Assembly: GCF_000143885.2 (NCBI RefSeq) | Contig: NC_018581.1 | Location: forward strand, 4,588,001 to 4,652,000 | Length of the DNA: 64,000 bases | Reading direction: 5' to 3' | Origin: Gordonia sp. KTR9 | GTDB lineage: Bacteria > Actinomycetota > Actinomycetes > Mycobacteriales > Mycobacteriaceae | In this document: piece by piece, positions 1-8,752 of the stretch | Layout of the letters: every line of letters starts with the position of its first letter | How positions within the stretch are numbered: position 1 is the stretch's first letter | The notes under the pieces: generated by a model | What the model saw: the letters and a program-made list of their open reading frames with translations, nothing else | What the model was told of the DNA's origin: nothing | Database searches by the model: none | Translations under genes and position numbers: made by a program

Positions 1-1
1 C

Positions 2-142
2 AACATCGACTACATCTTCCTGTTCATCGTCTTCATCTCGGTTCTGCCGATCATCACCGAGATCGTCAAGCGCATTCTTCGCTCGCGCAAGAAGGTCGTC
101 GAGGAGGAGCCCCTCCCCGCGTCCGACGACGCGAAGAACTGA
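2..142 (+). CDS. DedA-like membrane protein, C-terminal end (partial)
   Basis: Only the last 46 codons lie in the window; the frame is open from the first base and ends with TGA at 140-142. The peptide starts with a hydrophobic stretch (NIDYIFLFIVFISVLPII), followed by a basic segment (KRILRSRKK) and an acidic tail. This pattern of a last membrane helix ending SVLP-II followed by basic residues is typical of the C-terminus of DedA/VTT-family inner-membrane proteins, which act in lipid flipping and membrane homeostasis. The family call rests on this short tail only, so it is tentative. It runs head-to-tail against the leftward TrmH gene, whose stop begins 8 bases later. Confidence 0.5.
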   Translation, partial: NIDYIFLFIVFISVLPIITEIVKRILRSRKKVVEEEPLPASDDAKN

Positions 143-149
143 GCTCCTC

Positions 150-806
150 TCACCACGCGGCGTCGAGGTCGGCGTGCTGCCGGACCCATGCGTGCATGGC
201 GATCCCGGCCGCCACGCCCGCGTTGATGCTGCGCGTCGAGCCGAACTGGGCGATCGACACCGTGAGGTCGGCCTCACGTTGGGCGTCGTCGCTGACCCCG
301 GGGCCCTCCTGACCGAACAGCAGTACGCAGTCGCGGGGTAGATCGGCTGTCTCGAGGGGACGAGCACCGGGGGTATTGTCCACCGCCACCACGGTCAGCC
401 CTTCGTCGCGAGCCCAGGAGATGAGATCGGACACCGTCTCGTGGTGCATCAGGTGCTGGTAGCGGTCGGTCACCATCGCTCCGCGACGGTTCCAGCGGCG
501 TCGTCCGACGATGTGGACGGCGGCCACCGCGAAGGCGTTGGCGGTGCGGACCACCGTGCCGATGTTCGCGTCGTGTGCGAAGTTCTCGATGGCGACGTGC
601 AGCGGGTGCCTGCGCGCGTCGATGTCGGCGACGATCGCCTCCCGCGACCAGTACCGATAGGCGTCGACGACGTTGCGCGTGTCACCGTGCGCGAGAAGCT
701 CGCCGTCGAGGCGCGGATCGTCGGGAACGGGACGGCCGGGGTGTTCGTCGGCCCACGGCCCCACGCCGACGGTCGGCCCGGTCTGCCACTCGGTGGGACC
801 GGGCAC
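150..806 (-). CDS. TrmH/SpoU-family RNA 2'-O-methyltransferase
   Basis: A SPOUT-class methyltransferase that would transfer a methyl group from S-adenosylmethionine to a ribose 2'-OH of tRNA or rRNA. Family motifs are present: ENFAHDANIGTVVRTANAF (motif 1), LLFGQEGPGVS (motif 2), and QFGSTRSINAGVAAGIAMH (motif 3), which form the knotted SAM site. The N-terminal part is Asp/Pro-rich and of uncertain extent. I chose the GTG at 806; a TTG at 875, which would overlap the end of pyrE, is the main alternative. The gene is downstream of pyrE on the same strand, probably in one operon. The TrmH-pyrE-membrane protein order matches what I recall around Rv0380c-Rv0383c of M. tuberculosis. Which RNA is modified cannot be read from the sequence. 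Confidence 0.85.
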   Translation of the reverse strand: MPGPTEWQTGPTVGVGPWADEHPGRPVPDDPRLDGELLAHGDTRNVVDAYRYWSREAIVADIDARRHPLHVAIENFAHDANIGTVVRTANAFAVAAVHIVGRRRWNRRGAMVTDRYQHLMHHETVSDLISWARDEGLTVVAVDNTPGARPLETADLPRDCVLLFGQEGPGVSDDAQREADLTVSIAQFGSTRSINAGVAAGIAMHAWVRQHADLDAAW

Positions 807-867
807 GACCTCGGGATCCTCGGCGGGATCCGGGGCTGGGAGATCGTCGGGGTCCCCCGACCCGGCG

Positions 868-1446
868 TCAGGCAAGCCCGAGATCGCCGAGATCCAGGAG
901 GGAGCGGTACGGCACGCCGAGCGCGGTGATGACCGCATCGGCGCCGGTCGCGCGGTCGACGACGGTGGCCACACCGACGACGTTGCCGCCGACGCCGCGC
1001 ACGGCCTCGACAGCCGCGGACGGCGAGGCGCCGGTCGTGCTGGTGTCCTCGACGACGAGGACGTCTCGGCCTTCGATGTCGGGCCCCTCGATCTGGCGTT
1101 GCATGCCGTACGTCTTGGCCGCTTTCCGGACGACAAAGGCGTCGACCGGTTTCCCGTCGGCGTGCATGATCGACGTCGCCACGGGGTCCGCACCGAGGGT
1201 CAGGCCACCGACGGCGACGTAGTCCCAGTCCGCGGTCAGTTCGCGCATCAGCCGCCCGATGAGCCGCGAGGCCTCGTGATGCAGGGTCGCCCGACGCAGG
1301 TCGACGTAGTAGTCGGCCTCTTTACCGGACGACAGCGTCACCCTGCCGTGCACGACGGCGAGCTCGCGGACGAGTTCGGCCAGCTGTGCCTTCGCGGCCG
1401 GGTCGACCCGCGGGGTCTCGGCGGGAACCGGTGCGGACGAGGACAT
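868..1446 (-). CDS. pyrE: Orotate phosphoribosyltransferase
   Basis: Cytoplasmic enzyme of pyrimidine synthesis that joins orotate to PRPP to give orotidine 5'-phosphate. The 192-residue protein has the usual length. It carries the PRPP-binding loop VLVVEDTSTTGASP near residues 130-143 and the upstream segments VTLSSGKEADYYVDLR and VRKAAKTYG that contact orotate and PRPP. The ATG at 1446 is preceded on the minus strand by a GAGGG-type ribosome site. It lies in a leftward group with the membrane protein gene upstream and the TrmH methyltransferase downstream. The catalytic motifs are intact, so I expect a functional housekeeping enzyme. Confidence 0.96.
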   Translation of the reverse strand: MSSSAPVPAETPRVDPAAKAQLAELVRELAVVHGRVTLSSGKEADYYVDLRRATLHHEASRLIGRLMRELTADWDYVAVGGLTLGADPVATSIMHADGKPVDAFVVRKAAKTYGMQRQIEGPDIEGRDVLVVEDTSTTGASPSAAVEAVRGVGGNVVGVATVVDRATGADAVITALGVPYRSLLDLGDLGLA

Positions 1447-1509
1447 GCGACTTCCCTCTCGATCGACGTGCCGGGATTCGATCTCCGGCTGCGTGGGGTG
1501 GTGGCGCGA

Positions 1510-2442
1510 TCAGTTGCGGTGGCGGTTGGGCCGCTCGCCGGTGTCCCGGCGAGGTGTCTCGTCAGCCGTTCCGGCCGACCCGCGGGTCCCGGACCCGCGC
1601 ACGGGCATCGGGGTCATCCGCCGGCCTCCGGTCGTCGGCGACGCCGGGGACGGAACCGGCGGCTTCCGCGTCGCTGCCTGGTTCTCGGACTCCCCGGCCG
1701 GTGACCCACCGCCGGTCGGCGCGCCCGCGGCCTGTCTCCTGCGCTTGTCCCGCAGTGACTCGGTCTTCTCGTCGGCGAGCTCGGCCCGGGTGGGTCCGTG
1801 CGGGTCGCGCGGATCCGGCGAGTCCTCGGGTTCCCGCGTCGGCGGCAGCACCCGGAGAAGGTCGGCGAACCGGCGGACGACCTCCAGGCCGGTGTTCAGC
1901 TTGGCCGGGTCGTTGGTCACCGGCATCGAACCGAGCGCCCAGTTGCCCTCGTTCCACAGGACCTCGACGAACGCGGGCGCCTTGTTGGCGAGCGCGACCA
2001 TCCGGCGGTCGCACACCCGGCGGGCGACGTCGAGGTTGTTGGAGAACATGACGCGCGGGCCCATCGCGCCCAGCAGTTCCACGTCCTCCTCCGCGGGGGC
2101 GAGGACGTCTTCGTGCCGCAGGTCGACGACGACATGCGACGGCGAGGACCGTCGGACGGCGATCACGGTCGCGGTCTCGGCGAGGTCGAAGACCACGGCC
2201 TCCACGCCGGCGTAGTGTCCGTAGGCGACGTCCTGCACCGGGATGTGGTCGCCCACGTTCATGGTGGCGCGACGGAAGACCTTGCGCAGCTTGGTGTCCG
2301 ACTCGCGGAACTTGAACTCGTGCTCGTCGCCCCAGACCGCACGCTGGTGCCGTGCAACGCTCGACCGCTGGCGGTCGAGCCACAACAGGACACCCGCACC
2401 CAGTAGGGCCACGGCGGCGATCAGGAAATAGACGGTGGTCAT
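1510..2442 (-). CDS. Membrane-anchored conserved protein of unknown function (Rv0383c-like)
   Basis: 310 residues from the ATG at 2442; an upstream start at 2472 would add ten residues ahead of the hydrophobic segment. The N-terminus has one transmembrane helix or uncleaved signal anchor (MTTVYFLIAAVALLGAGVLLW) followed by a basic stretch. The central 180 residues are a compact mixed region without a motif I recognise. The last 90 residues are Pro/Gly/Arg/Thr-rich and look disordered. Position next to pyrE and overall shape match the conserved secreted or membrane protein Rv0383c of M. tuberculosis, as I recall it. No catalytic function is apparent. Confidence 0.8.
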   Translation of the reverse strand: MTTVYFLIAAVALLGAGVLLWLDRQRSSVARHQRAVWGDEHEFKFRESDTKLRKVFRRATMNVGDHIPVQDVAYGHYAGVEAVVFDLAETATVIAVRRSSPSHVVVDLRHEDVLAPAEEDVELLGAMGPRVMFSNNLDVARRVCDRRMVALANKAPAFVEVLWNEGNWALGSMPVTNDPAKLNTGLEVVRRFADLLRVLPPTREPEDSPDPRDPHGPTRAELADEKTESLRDKRRRQAAGAPTGGGSPAGESENQAATRKPPVPSPASPTTGGRRMTPMPVRGSGTRGSAGTADETPRRDTGERPNRHRN

Positions 2443-2479
2443 CGCGCTACAGCCTACTATCGGCAGGCCCACGGTGAGG

Positions 2480-3481
2480 TCATCCGCCTACCCGGATGTA
2501 CCCGCGTTCCTTGTCGACGACGTTGACCAGCACGTCGGCCGGCTCCTCGGTGCCCGCCGCGACGTAGCGCCGGAGGTTGTCGAGGACCTGCTCGGCCAGC
2601 GCCTCGCGCCATCCGACGGCGTCTCCGCTCATGTGAGCCGAGATCGCGACCCCGGGCAGGTCCCACAGTTCGCTGTCGGCGGGCAGCGGCTCGGTGACGA
2701 AGACGTCGAGCGTGGCCGCCCCCAGATGCCCCGACCGGAGCGACGCGACGAGGGCCGCCTCGTCGACCAGTTCGCCGCGTCCGACGTCGACGAGGTGCGC
2801 GCCGGGTTTCATCGCCGCCAGTACTTTCGCGTCGATCATGCCGGCGGTCTGCTCGGTCAGCGGAGCGATCGCGACGACGGTGTCGAAACCGCCCACGTGC
2901 GCGGCGAGGTCGTCGGTGGCGACGACGTGTCCGAAGTCAGGATCCGACGCGCGCGCGGTCCGGCCCGCTCCCACCACCCGGATACCCACGGCGCGAAGCA
3001 GTTTCGCGATCGCTCGACCGATCCCGCCGGTACCGATCACCAGCGCGGAGGTGCGGTGGGTCGCCACCGTCTCGCGGTGTCGCCACTCGTGGTCGCGCTG
3101 CAAGGCCATCGACTCGTGTAAACCCTTGTGATGGGCGAGGATCGCGGCGAGGACGAATTCCGCGATGGGACGGTCGAAGACGCCGTGGGCATTGGTGACG
3201 ACGACATCCGAGGACCGCAGTTCGTCGAAGAGCAGCGAATCCACTCCCGCGGCACACACATGCACCCAGCGCAGGGATGTCGTCGCCTCACCCCAGTGCT
3301 CGGCGAGCCCGCGGGAGAAGAAGTCCCACAGCACGAGAACGTCCGCGCCCGGCAGGGCGGCGCCGAGATCGTCTGCGGTGCAGAGTCGTACCGTCGCGAG
3401 TTCTTCGATCTCGGCCAGGTTTCCCGGGGGGAGGGTGTCCGGCGAGGTCAGCAGTGCGACGACAGGTGGATGCGGGTGCAT
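2480..3481 (-). CDS. D-isomer-specific 2-hydroxyacid dehydrogenase
   Basis: A 333-residue NAD(P)-dependent dehydrogenase of the D-2-hydroxyacid family, which interconverts 2-keto acids and D-2-hydroxy acids. The Rossmann motif GTGGIGRA starts at residue 150. The catalytic triad is visible as Arg235 (VDVGRGELVD), Glu264 (DVFVTEPLP) and His283 (SAHMSGD). The His lies in SAHMSG rather than the common TPH context, which is seen in GhrA-type glyoxylate/hydroxypyruvate reductases. The substrate is not certain. The ATG at 3481 is the only sensible start. It ends 37 bases before the start of the membrane protein gene on the same strand, so they may share a transcript. Confidence 0.9.
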   Translation of the reverse strand: MHPHPPVVALLTSPDTLPPGNLAEIEELATVRLCTADDLGAALPGADVLVLWDFFSRGLAEHWGEATTSLRWVHVCAAGVDSLLFDELRSSDVVVTNAHGVFDRPIAEFVLAAILAHHKGLHESMALQRDHEWRHRETVATHRTSALVIGTGGIGRAIAKLLRAVGIRVVGAGRTARASDPDFGHVVATDDLAAHVGGFDTVVAIAPLTEQTAGMIDAKVLAAMKPGAHLVDVGRGELVDEAALVASLRSGHLGAATLDVFVTEPLPADSELWDLPGVAISAHMSGDAVGWREALAEQVLDNLRRYVAAGTEEPADVLVNVVDKERGYIRVGG

Positions 3482-3550
3482 GCCCCCACCGTAAGCGTGA
3501 CCTCGGCGTCGTCGCCAGGACAGACGCCGAGGTTCGCTGGTCGGCCGGTG

Positions 3551-5290
3551 TCAGCGGGAGATGATCGGCAGGGTCAGCCGGCTGGGGTGTGCGGGTCCGT
3601 GCAGCACGCGGTTGGTGGCGATCACCGCGTCGTCGATGGACTCGGTGGCGATGAACCCGCCGGTGTTGGTGTTGCGGTCGAAGCGGGGGAAGTTGCTGCT
3701 CGAAATGTCCAGGCGCAGGCGATGTCCGGGAAGGAACACGTTTGACGTGACACCCAGTTTCACCGTGACTTCGTAGACCTCGTCGGGGGTCAGTGGCGTC
3801 GGCCGGGAGAGGTCGTCTCGGTAGCGAAGCCGCAGCACTCCGTCGCAGAGGTTGATGGCGCGGCCGTCGGGGAAGACGTCGACCAGCTTGGCGGTGATGT
3901 CTGTGTCCACCGCACTGGACGAGACGAACACGGTCGCCTCGACGTGGCCGGTCACCTCGAGGGGCTCGTCGAGGACGGGGGTCACGTAGCAGAGGATGTC
4001 GTCGCGGTTGTCGACGACAGACTGGTCGACAGGTCCGATCAGTCCCGGTTCGGCGGGCAACAGGGCTCCGCCCGTGGTGGGGACCGGGTTGCGCGGGTCG
4101 TAGGTGAACTCATCGACGAACTCGGCTGCCGGTGGCGCCGTCTGCAGGGCGCCGTCCCCGTGGCGGGTCGCCGCCGATCGGTCGCCTGCGAGGTAGTAGT
4201 CGGTGTACTGGGTGTCAGGCAGTGGCCAGTCGGCTTCGTCGCGCCACTGGTCGATGCCCATGACGAAGATGCGCACCCGCGGGGCCGGCGAGTCGGGGAC
4301 GATGCCGCGGACGTGTTCGTCGAAGAAGGCGACATGGAAGGGCGTGACGTCGGCCGCAGCCTCGTTGCCGAAGTGCCGGTCGGTGTATAGGCCGGTCCAG
4401 TTCAGGTGATCCCAGGGGCCGATGATCAGGCGTGACTTGTCGCGGGCGTCGTCGGAGCCGCCTTGCGTGCGGACGCCGATGAACCCTTCGACGGTGCCGT
4501 TGATCTTCAGGTCGTACCAGCCGCCGATCGAGAGGACGGGGACGGTCACCTTCCCCATGGACTCCGGACCCGACCAGTCCTGACTCGCCCAGTAGTCGTC
4601 GAAGTCAGGATGGGCGATCCAGTCGTCGAACCAGCGGCCCTTGCCGTGGATCGGCAGGTCGGCCAGGGGTGTGGCGTCGTTGAGCGGCAACGGGTCGCGC
4701 AGGTAGCCGGCCAGACGGTACAGAGTTGTCGGGTCCTGGCCGGCGCCGGAGACGAGAGCTCGTTGCTCCTGCCCGGCGTAGGTCAACGCGTTCCACCACG
4801 TGTCCAGGCTCAGCGACATCGCTCCGCCCGGGGAGTACCAGAGGTTGGTGTACCAATTCGCCGCCGCGTTGGTGGGCGCGATCGCGCGCAGGCCGGGAGC
4901 GTCGCCGCTGGTGGCCACCGCCCACTGGACCATCCCCATATACGAGCTGCCGTACATGGCGACATTGCCATCCGACCAGCCCTGGGTACGAATCCACTCG
5001 ACGGTGTCCTGCCCATCGGCGATTTCGTTGACCTTCGGCTCGAAGGTTCCCCCGGACGCGGTGGTCCCGCGCGCGTCTTGGAGCACCACCGCGTAGCCGG
5101 CGTTGACAAGGGCCATCAGCGAGGGAGCGGGACTGCTGGGCCCGCCGAATTGACCCGACATGCGCCGGTCGTAGGGAATCCGGATCAGCAACGTCGGCGC
5201 CTGACCCTCCAGCGGGCGCCACACATCCGACATCAGGGCCACCCCGTCACGGGCCGTGACCTCGACGTCGGGTTCGTACAAGTACTTCAC
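3551..5290 (-). CDS. CocE/NonD-family serine hydrolase (esterase or acyl-peptidase)
   Basis: A 579-residue alpha/beta hydrolase of the X-Pro dipeptidyl-peptidase S15/CocE type. The nucleophile is Ser116 in the elbow GSSYMG, the oxyanion segment is QDARGTTASGG (residues 71-81), and the catalytic His is in GPWDHLNW. The second half is the jelly-roll domain typical of CocE, ending in LPIISR. The family hydrolyses esters or amides of small acids; the substrate is not evident. The start is GTG at 5290, preceded by an AGGAG ribosome site. It lies downstream of the TetR gene on the same strand with 221 bases between them holding TetR-type half-sites shared with the TetR/CoA-ligase promoter. This suggests it frees an acid that the ligase then activates. 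Confidence 0.88.
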   Translation of the reverse strand: MKYLYEPDVEVTARDGVALMSDVWRPLEGQAPTLLIRIPYDRRMSGQFGGPSSPAPSLMALVNAGYAVVLQDARGTTASGGTFEPKVNEIADGQDTVEWIRTQGWSDGNVAMYGSSYMGMVQWAVATSGDAPGLRAIAPTNAAANWYTNLWYSPGGAMSLSLDTWWNALTYAGQEQRALVSGAGQDPTTLYRLAGYLRDPLPLNDATPLADLPIHGKGRWFDDWIAHPDFDDYWASQDWSGPESMGKVTVPVLSIGGWYDLKINGTVEGFIGVRTQGGSDDARDKSRLIIGPWDHLNWTGLYTDRHFGNEAAADVTPFHVAFFDEHVRGIVPDSPAPRVRIFVMGIDQWRDEADWPLPDTQYTDYYLAGDRSAATRHGDGALQTAPPAAEFVDEFTYDPRNPVPTTGGALLPAEPGLIGPVDQSVVDNRDDILCYVTPVLDEPLEVTGHVEATVFVSSSAVDTDITAKLVDVFPDGRAINLCDGVLRLRYRDDLSRPTPLTPDEVYEVTVKLGVTSNVFLPGHRLRLDISSSNFPRFDRNTNTGGFIATESIDDAVIATNRVLHGPAHPSRLTLPIISR

Positions 5291-5384
5291 ATCGTCTCCT
5301 TGTCAGACCTGATCGCGCCGGCAACACGCGACAGGGGAAATGCCCGTTCGGCAGAAGCACCCGGCTCGACGGGCGACCCAGCCA

Positions 5385-5422
5385 GGTACTTTTATTGGTA
5401 CCCGGTAGTTGATGAAAGTACC
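5385..5422 (-). promoter_or_regulatory. Probable TetR operator upstream of the CocE hydrolase
   Basis: GGTACTT at 5385-5391 and its reverse complement AAGTACC at 5416-5422 flank a central palindrome GGTACC (5397-5402). The same heptamers form the inverted repeat in the TetR/CoA-ligase intergenic region. The gene on the minus strand starts 95 bases away. No experimental evidence; the call rests on the repeated half-site. Confidence 0.6.
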
Positions 5423-5511
5423 GTGAGGTGTTCGCCACTACAAGACCCAACTGGTCGAGTGCACAAGGGCGAACCGTGGGCGGAGTCAGCTCCGAAGACG
5501 CGACGGCGCCC

Positions 5512-6135
5512 TCACCGATCGGCCAGAAGTCCGTTGAGAAGAAGGGTTCCCAGTTCGCCGAAAGCGTCGGCGGCACTCATCCCGGTGCGTTCGAGGAGAA
5601 CTCCGGACTGGACACCTTCGATGGCCAGCGCCACCAGCTGGGCGGCGAAGTTCCCGTCGGTTGCCCGGAAGTCGCCCGCCTCGATGCCTTCCTCGATCAG
5701 CTCGCGCACACGTTCGGCGGCACGCTCGGTGTTACGCGCATAGATCTGGGCGGTCGGCCCGAAGGCGACCATGTCGTCGTAGAACGCCTGCGAATTGCGG
5801 CGCATCGCCTCGGCCACACCGCCGAGGTAGACGAGGATGCGCGTGCGCGCCTCGTCATGCTCGGCAACACGCTGCTCGATGAGTTCGGCCGATGACCCGA
5901 AGAATCGCTTGGTCGCGAGTACGACCATCTGCTCCTTGGTCGGCGCGACGCTGTACAGCGTCGCCCGCGAGCAATGCAGACGTTCCGTCAGCTCCCCGAC
6001 GGTGACGGTGGTGAAGCCCTCGGCGAGGAAGATCTCTTCGATGCTGTCCAGCAGGTCGGCGCGCCGAGTCGCGTCCACCCGCCGTCGTCGCGGCGTCTTC
6101 ACCTGCGCACGCCCGCGATTCACCACTTCCGCCAT
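5512..6135 (-). CDS. TetR-family transcriptional regulator
   Basis: 207 residues from ATG at 6135. The N-terminal helix-turn-helix reads FTTVTVGELTERLHCSRATLYS, followed by a variable ligand-binding domain. The protein is preceded by a basic arm (VKTPRRRRVDATRR). A longer frame exists upstream but runs through the divergent promoter and is rejected. It is divergent from the CoA ligase gene (134 bases apart) with a 9-bp-arm inverted repeat between them, and upstream of the CocE gene with the same half-sites. It is therefore the likely local repressor of ligase, crotonase, SDR and esterase; the inducer is probably an acyl-CoA or free acid (inference). The turn of the HTH carries SVAPTK where most TetRs have YFxSK, a small deviation. 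Confidence 0.9.
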   Translation of the reverse strand: MAEVVNRGRAQVKTPRRRRVDATRRADLLDSIEEIFLAEGFTTVTVGELTERLHCSRATLYSVAPTKEQMVVLATKRFFGSSAELIEQRVAEHDEARTRILVYLGGVAEAMRRNSQAFYDDMVAFGPTAQIYARNTERAAERVRELIEEGIEAGDFRATDGNFAAQLVALAIEGVQSGVLLERTGMSAADAFGELGTLLLNGLLADR

Positions 6136-6196
6136 CCCGCGAGTCTGACACACGAATCGAACTCGACGGCGGAACGTAATCGGCGTGGTACAAAAG

Positions 6197-6226
6197 TGGG
6201 TACTTTGTGCTATTTTTAAGTACCCA
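6197..6226. promoter_or_regulatory. TetR operator in the divergent TetR/CoA-ligase promoter
   Basis: Perfect inverted repeat: TGGGTACTT at 6197-6205 and AAGTACCCA at 6218-6226, with a 12-base AT-rich spacer. It lies 44 bases before the CoA ligase ATG and 62 bases before the TetR ATG. AT-richness contrasts with the surrounding sequence, as expected for overlapping -10 regions. Confidence 0.75.
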
Positions 6227-6269
6227 GTGTTTTTCCGGCACGGACCTGAGTTCACCATTGGAGTTGGCC

Positions 6270-7907
6270 ATGGCATCCCCTGTTGACACACGCGTGCGCG
6301 AGATCCTCGCCACCTACACCGGCGACGGCGTCGATGTCGCCCACCTGCTCTGCGACCGGCACCCCACCGAAGCCGTGGCACTGACGTTCGTCGACGCGGA
6401 CCGCTCGATCCGGCAGGTCACCTTCGGCGAACTGGCCGAGTCGTCGAAGCGGGTGGCCGCCGTCCTCGCCGCGCGCGGGGTCGGTCAGGGGTCCCGAGTG
6501 GCGACCCTGATGGGCAAGAGCCCGGAGTTGCTGGCCGTGGTCGTGGGCATCTGGCGCCTGGGCGCGGTGTACGCGCCGCTGTTCACCGCGTTCGCGGAGG
6601 CCGCGGTGTCCTCACGGCTGGTCGATGCCGACGTGACGGTGGTGATCGCCGACGAGGACCAGGCCCACAAAGTGCCCGACGGCACATGGGAACTGGTCGT
6701 CAACACCGCCGAGGCCTCCGACGGATCCTTGGCCGCGCTGACGCAGGCGGTGTCCGCCGGTGACGTGGCCGGGCAGACCTCGGTGGCCGTCGGCGGCGAC
6801 GGACCCCTGGTCCACATGTTCACCTCGGGAACCACCGGCAAGCCGAAGGGCGTCGTGCACCCGGTGCGCTATGCCGCCGGGTGGCAGAGTTACCTCGAGT
6901 TCGGCCTCGGGGTGGACGCCGAGAGCGTGTTCTGGTGCGGCGCGGATCCGGGATGGGCCTACGGGCTCTACACCGCGATCGTGGCACCGCTCGCCGCTGG
7001 GATCACCACCACGCTGACCCGCGGAGGGTTCTCCCCGCAGGCGACCTGGGCAGTGCTCGACGAGCTGCGCGTGACCGACTACGCCGCCGCGCCGACGGTG
7101 TATCGCGGTCTGTTGACCTCGTCGGACGCCGCGCCGGAGGGGTTGTCCCTCAAGCGGTTGTCCAGCGCCGGCGAGCCACTGACACCCGAGGTCAACGAGT
7201 GGGCACAACAGGTCCTCGGGTTGCAGGTCCACGACCATTACGGGCAGACCGAACTGGGCATGCCGATCGGCTATCCCCACCACCGGCTCCTCGAACGACC
7301 CATCGTCGCCGGCGCCATGGGGGTGTCCCTACCGGGTTGGCAGATGACCGTCCTGCGGACCGACACCGATGTCGCCGCGGACTTCGGTGAGGTGGGACAG
7401 CTGGCCGTCGACGTCACCGCCAGCGACTTCATGACCTTCACCGCTTACGCCGGCAACGCCGAGGCGACGGCGAAGCGCTTCCGCGGCGACGGACGCTACT
7501 TCCTGACCGGCGACATCGCCACGATCGACTCCGACGGCGTCATCCGGTTCTCCTCCCGCGACGACGACGTCATCCTGATGGCCGGTTACCGGATCGGGCC
7601 CTTCGACGTCGAGTCGGTGCTGCTCACCCATCCCGCAGTCGCCGAATGCGCCGTCATCGCCGCACCCGACCGCGTCCGGGGTGAAGTGGTCGAGGCCTTC
7701 GTCGTGCTCGCATCGAACTGGACCGTCGACGAGGCGACCACGGAAAGCGAACTGCAGCAATGGGTCAAGACCCACTACGCCGCCCACGCCTACCCCCGGC
7801 AAGTGCACCTGGTCCCGACCCTGCCCAAGACCCCGAGCGGCAAGATCCAGCGCGCCGAACTGCGCAAGCAGCGCCGCGAACAGACCACCGAAGGCTCGCC
7901 GTCGTGA
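6270..7907 (+). CDS. AMP-forming acyl-CoA synthetase
   Basis: 545 residues. It activates a carboxylic acid to the acyl-CoA with ATP via an acyl-adenylate. The P-loop-like motif TSGTTGKPKG is at residues 185-194, the adenylate motif is DHYGQTELG, the hinge region is FLTGDIATIDSDG, and the C-terminal catalytic lysine is in KTPSGKIQRAEL. The start ATG at 6270 follows TTGGAG; an upstream in-frame ATG at 6207 lies inside the operator and is rejected. It is the first gene of a tightly coupled operon (GTGA overlap with the crotonase, ATGA overlap with the SDR) and divergent from its likely repressor. The sequence is closest in style to acetyl/medium-chain or aromatic acid ligases; chain length is not determinable. 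Confidence 0.92.
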   Translation: MASPVDTRVREILATYTGDGVDVAHLLCDRHPTEAVALTFVDADRSIRQVTFGELAESSKRVAAVLAARGVGQGSRVATLMGKSPELLAVVVGIWRLGAVYAPLFTAFAEAAVSSRLVDADVTVVIADEDQAHKVPDGTWELVVNTAEASDGSLAALTQAVSAGDVAGQTSVAVGGDGPLVHMFTSGTTGKPKGVVHPVRYAAGWQSYLEFGLGVDAESVFWCGADPGWAYGLYTAIVAPLAAGITTTLTRGGFSPQATWAVLDELRVTDYAAAPTVYRGLLTSSDAAPEGLSLKRLSSAGEPLTPEVNEWAQQVLGLQVHDHYGQTELGMPIGYPHHRLLERPIVAGAMGVSLPGWQMTVLRTDTDVAADFGEVGQLAVDVTASDFMTFTAYAGNAEATAKRFRGDGRYFLTGDIATIDSDGVIRFSSRDDDVILMAGYRIGPFDVESVLLTHPAVAECAVIAAPDRVRGEVVEAFVVLASNWTVDEATTESELQQWVKTHYAAHAYPRQVHLVPTLPKTPSGKIQRAELRKQRREQTTEGSPS

Positions 7908-8752
7908 GCGCCGGAGACCCCGTGGGCACCGGGGACACCCCGACCGTTCTCGTCGCCGCCGATGGACCGATCCGGATCCTCACCCTCAACCGGCCGCGTC
8001 GTCGTAACGCGCTCAACGCCGAACTCATCGCCGATCTCGACCGCGCACTGAGCGACGCCGAAGCCGATCCCGACGCAGGCGCGATCGTGCTCACCGGGGC
8101 CGGCCCGTCGTTCTGCGCCGGTGCGGACCTGAAGTACTTCCTCGAGCTCGACGAACACGGCGAGTCACCCATCGAGTTCCTCCGCGACGTCTCCGCCCTG
8201 TGCACCCGACTGGAGACCAGCAGGCTACCCGTGATCGCCGCGATCCACGGGCACGCGGTCGCCGGCGGCATGGAGCTGGCATTGGCCTGCGACGTGGTGA
8301 TCGCCGCCGACACCGCACTCATCGGCGACGGCCATGTCCGCAACAACCTGCTTCCCGCCGGCGGCGCCAGCGTCCGACTCCCGCGCAAACTCGGCGCCTC
8401 GATGGCCCGTTGGCTGGCCTTGACCGGTGAACTCGTTGCCGCACAACAACTCATGCCCACGGGCTGGTTGCACAGCGTGGTAACCGAGGACACCCTCGTC
8501 GACGCCGCCACGGCGGCCGCACGCATCCTCACCGATCAGCACGGTCCCGCCCAGGCACGCTACAAACGACTGTTGTTCGACCTCGACACCGTCGACCCGC
8601 ACACCGGCCTCGCCCTCGAGCTCGACACGTTCGACGCACACTGGCGCGCACACGACGTCCCCACTGCACTGAAGAAATTCCTCACTCGACCGACAACATC
8701 GGCACCCGCAGTGCCCCAGACCGCGGTATCTCAGACAGGAGCACGACGATGA
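7904..8752 (+). CDS. Crotonase-family protein (enoyl-CoA hydratase/isomerase-like)
   Basis: 282 residues, starting with GTG at 7904 that overlaps the ligase stop by four bases. Crotonase features are the oxyanion segment CAGADLK (residues 71-77) and HAVAGGMELAL. The Glu corresponding to the first catalytic glutamate of rat crotonase is kept (Glu124). The second, normally in a GQPE-type motif, appears to be His144 in IGDGHVRNN. Standard hydratases need both, so the reaction may be isomerisation, hydrolysis, decarboxylation or retro-aldol cleavage instead of plain hydration. Its operon partners are a CoA ligase and an SDR dehydrogenase. The C-terminal tail is Thr/Ala/Pro-rich. Confidence 0.87.
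   Translation: MSAGDPVGTGDTPTVLVAADGPIRILTLNRPRRRNALNAELIADLDRALSDAEADPDAGAIVLTGAGPSFCAGADLKYFLELDEHGESPIEFLRDVSALCTRLETSRLPVIAAIHGHAVAGGMELALACDVVIAADTALIGDGHVRNNLLPAGGASVRLPRKLGASMARWLALTGELVAAQQLMPTGWLHSVVTEDTLVDAATAAARILTDQHGPAQARYKRLLFDLDTVDPHTGLALELDTFDAHWRAHDVPTALKKFLTRPTTSAPAVPQTAVSQTGARR

Noticed and set aside
673-1704. Long plus-strand frame opposite pyrE
   Set aside because: Shadow of pyrE on the other strand; composition is Arg/Gly/Pro-rich and no motif is seen.
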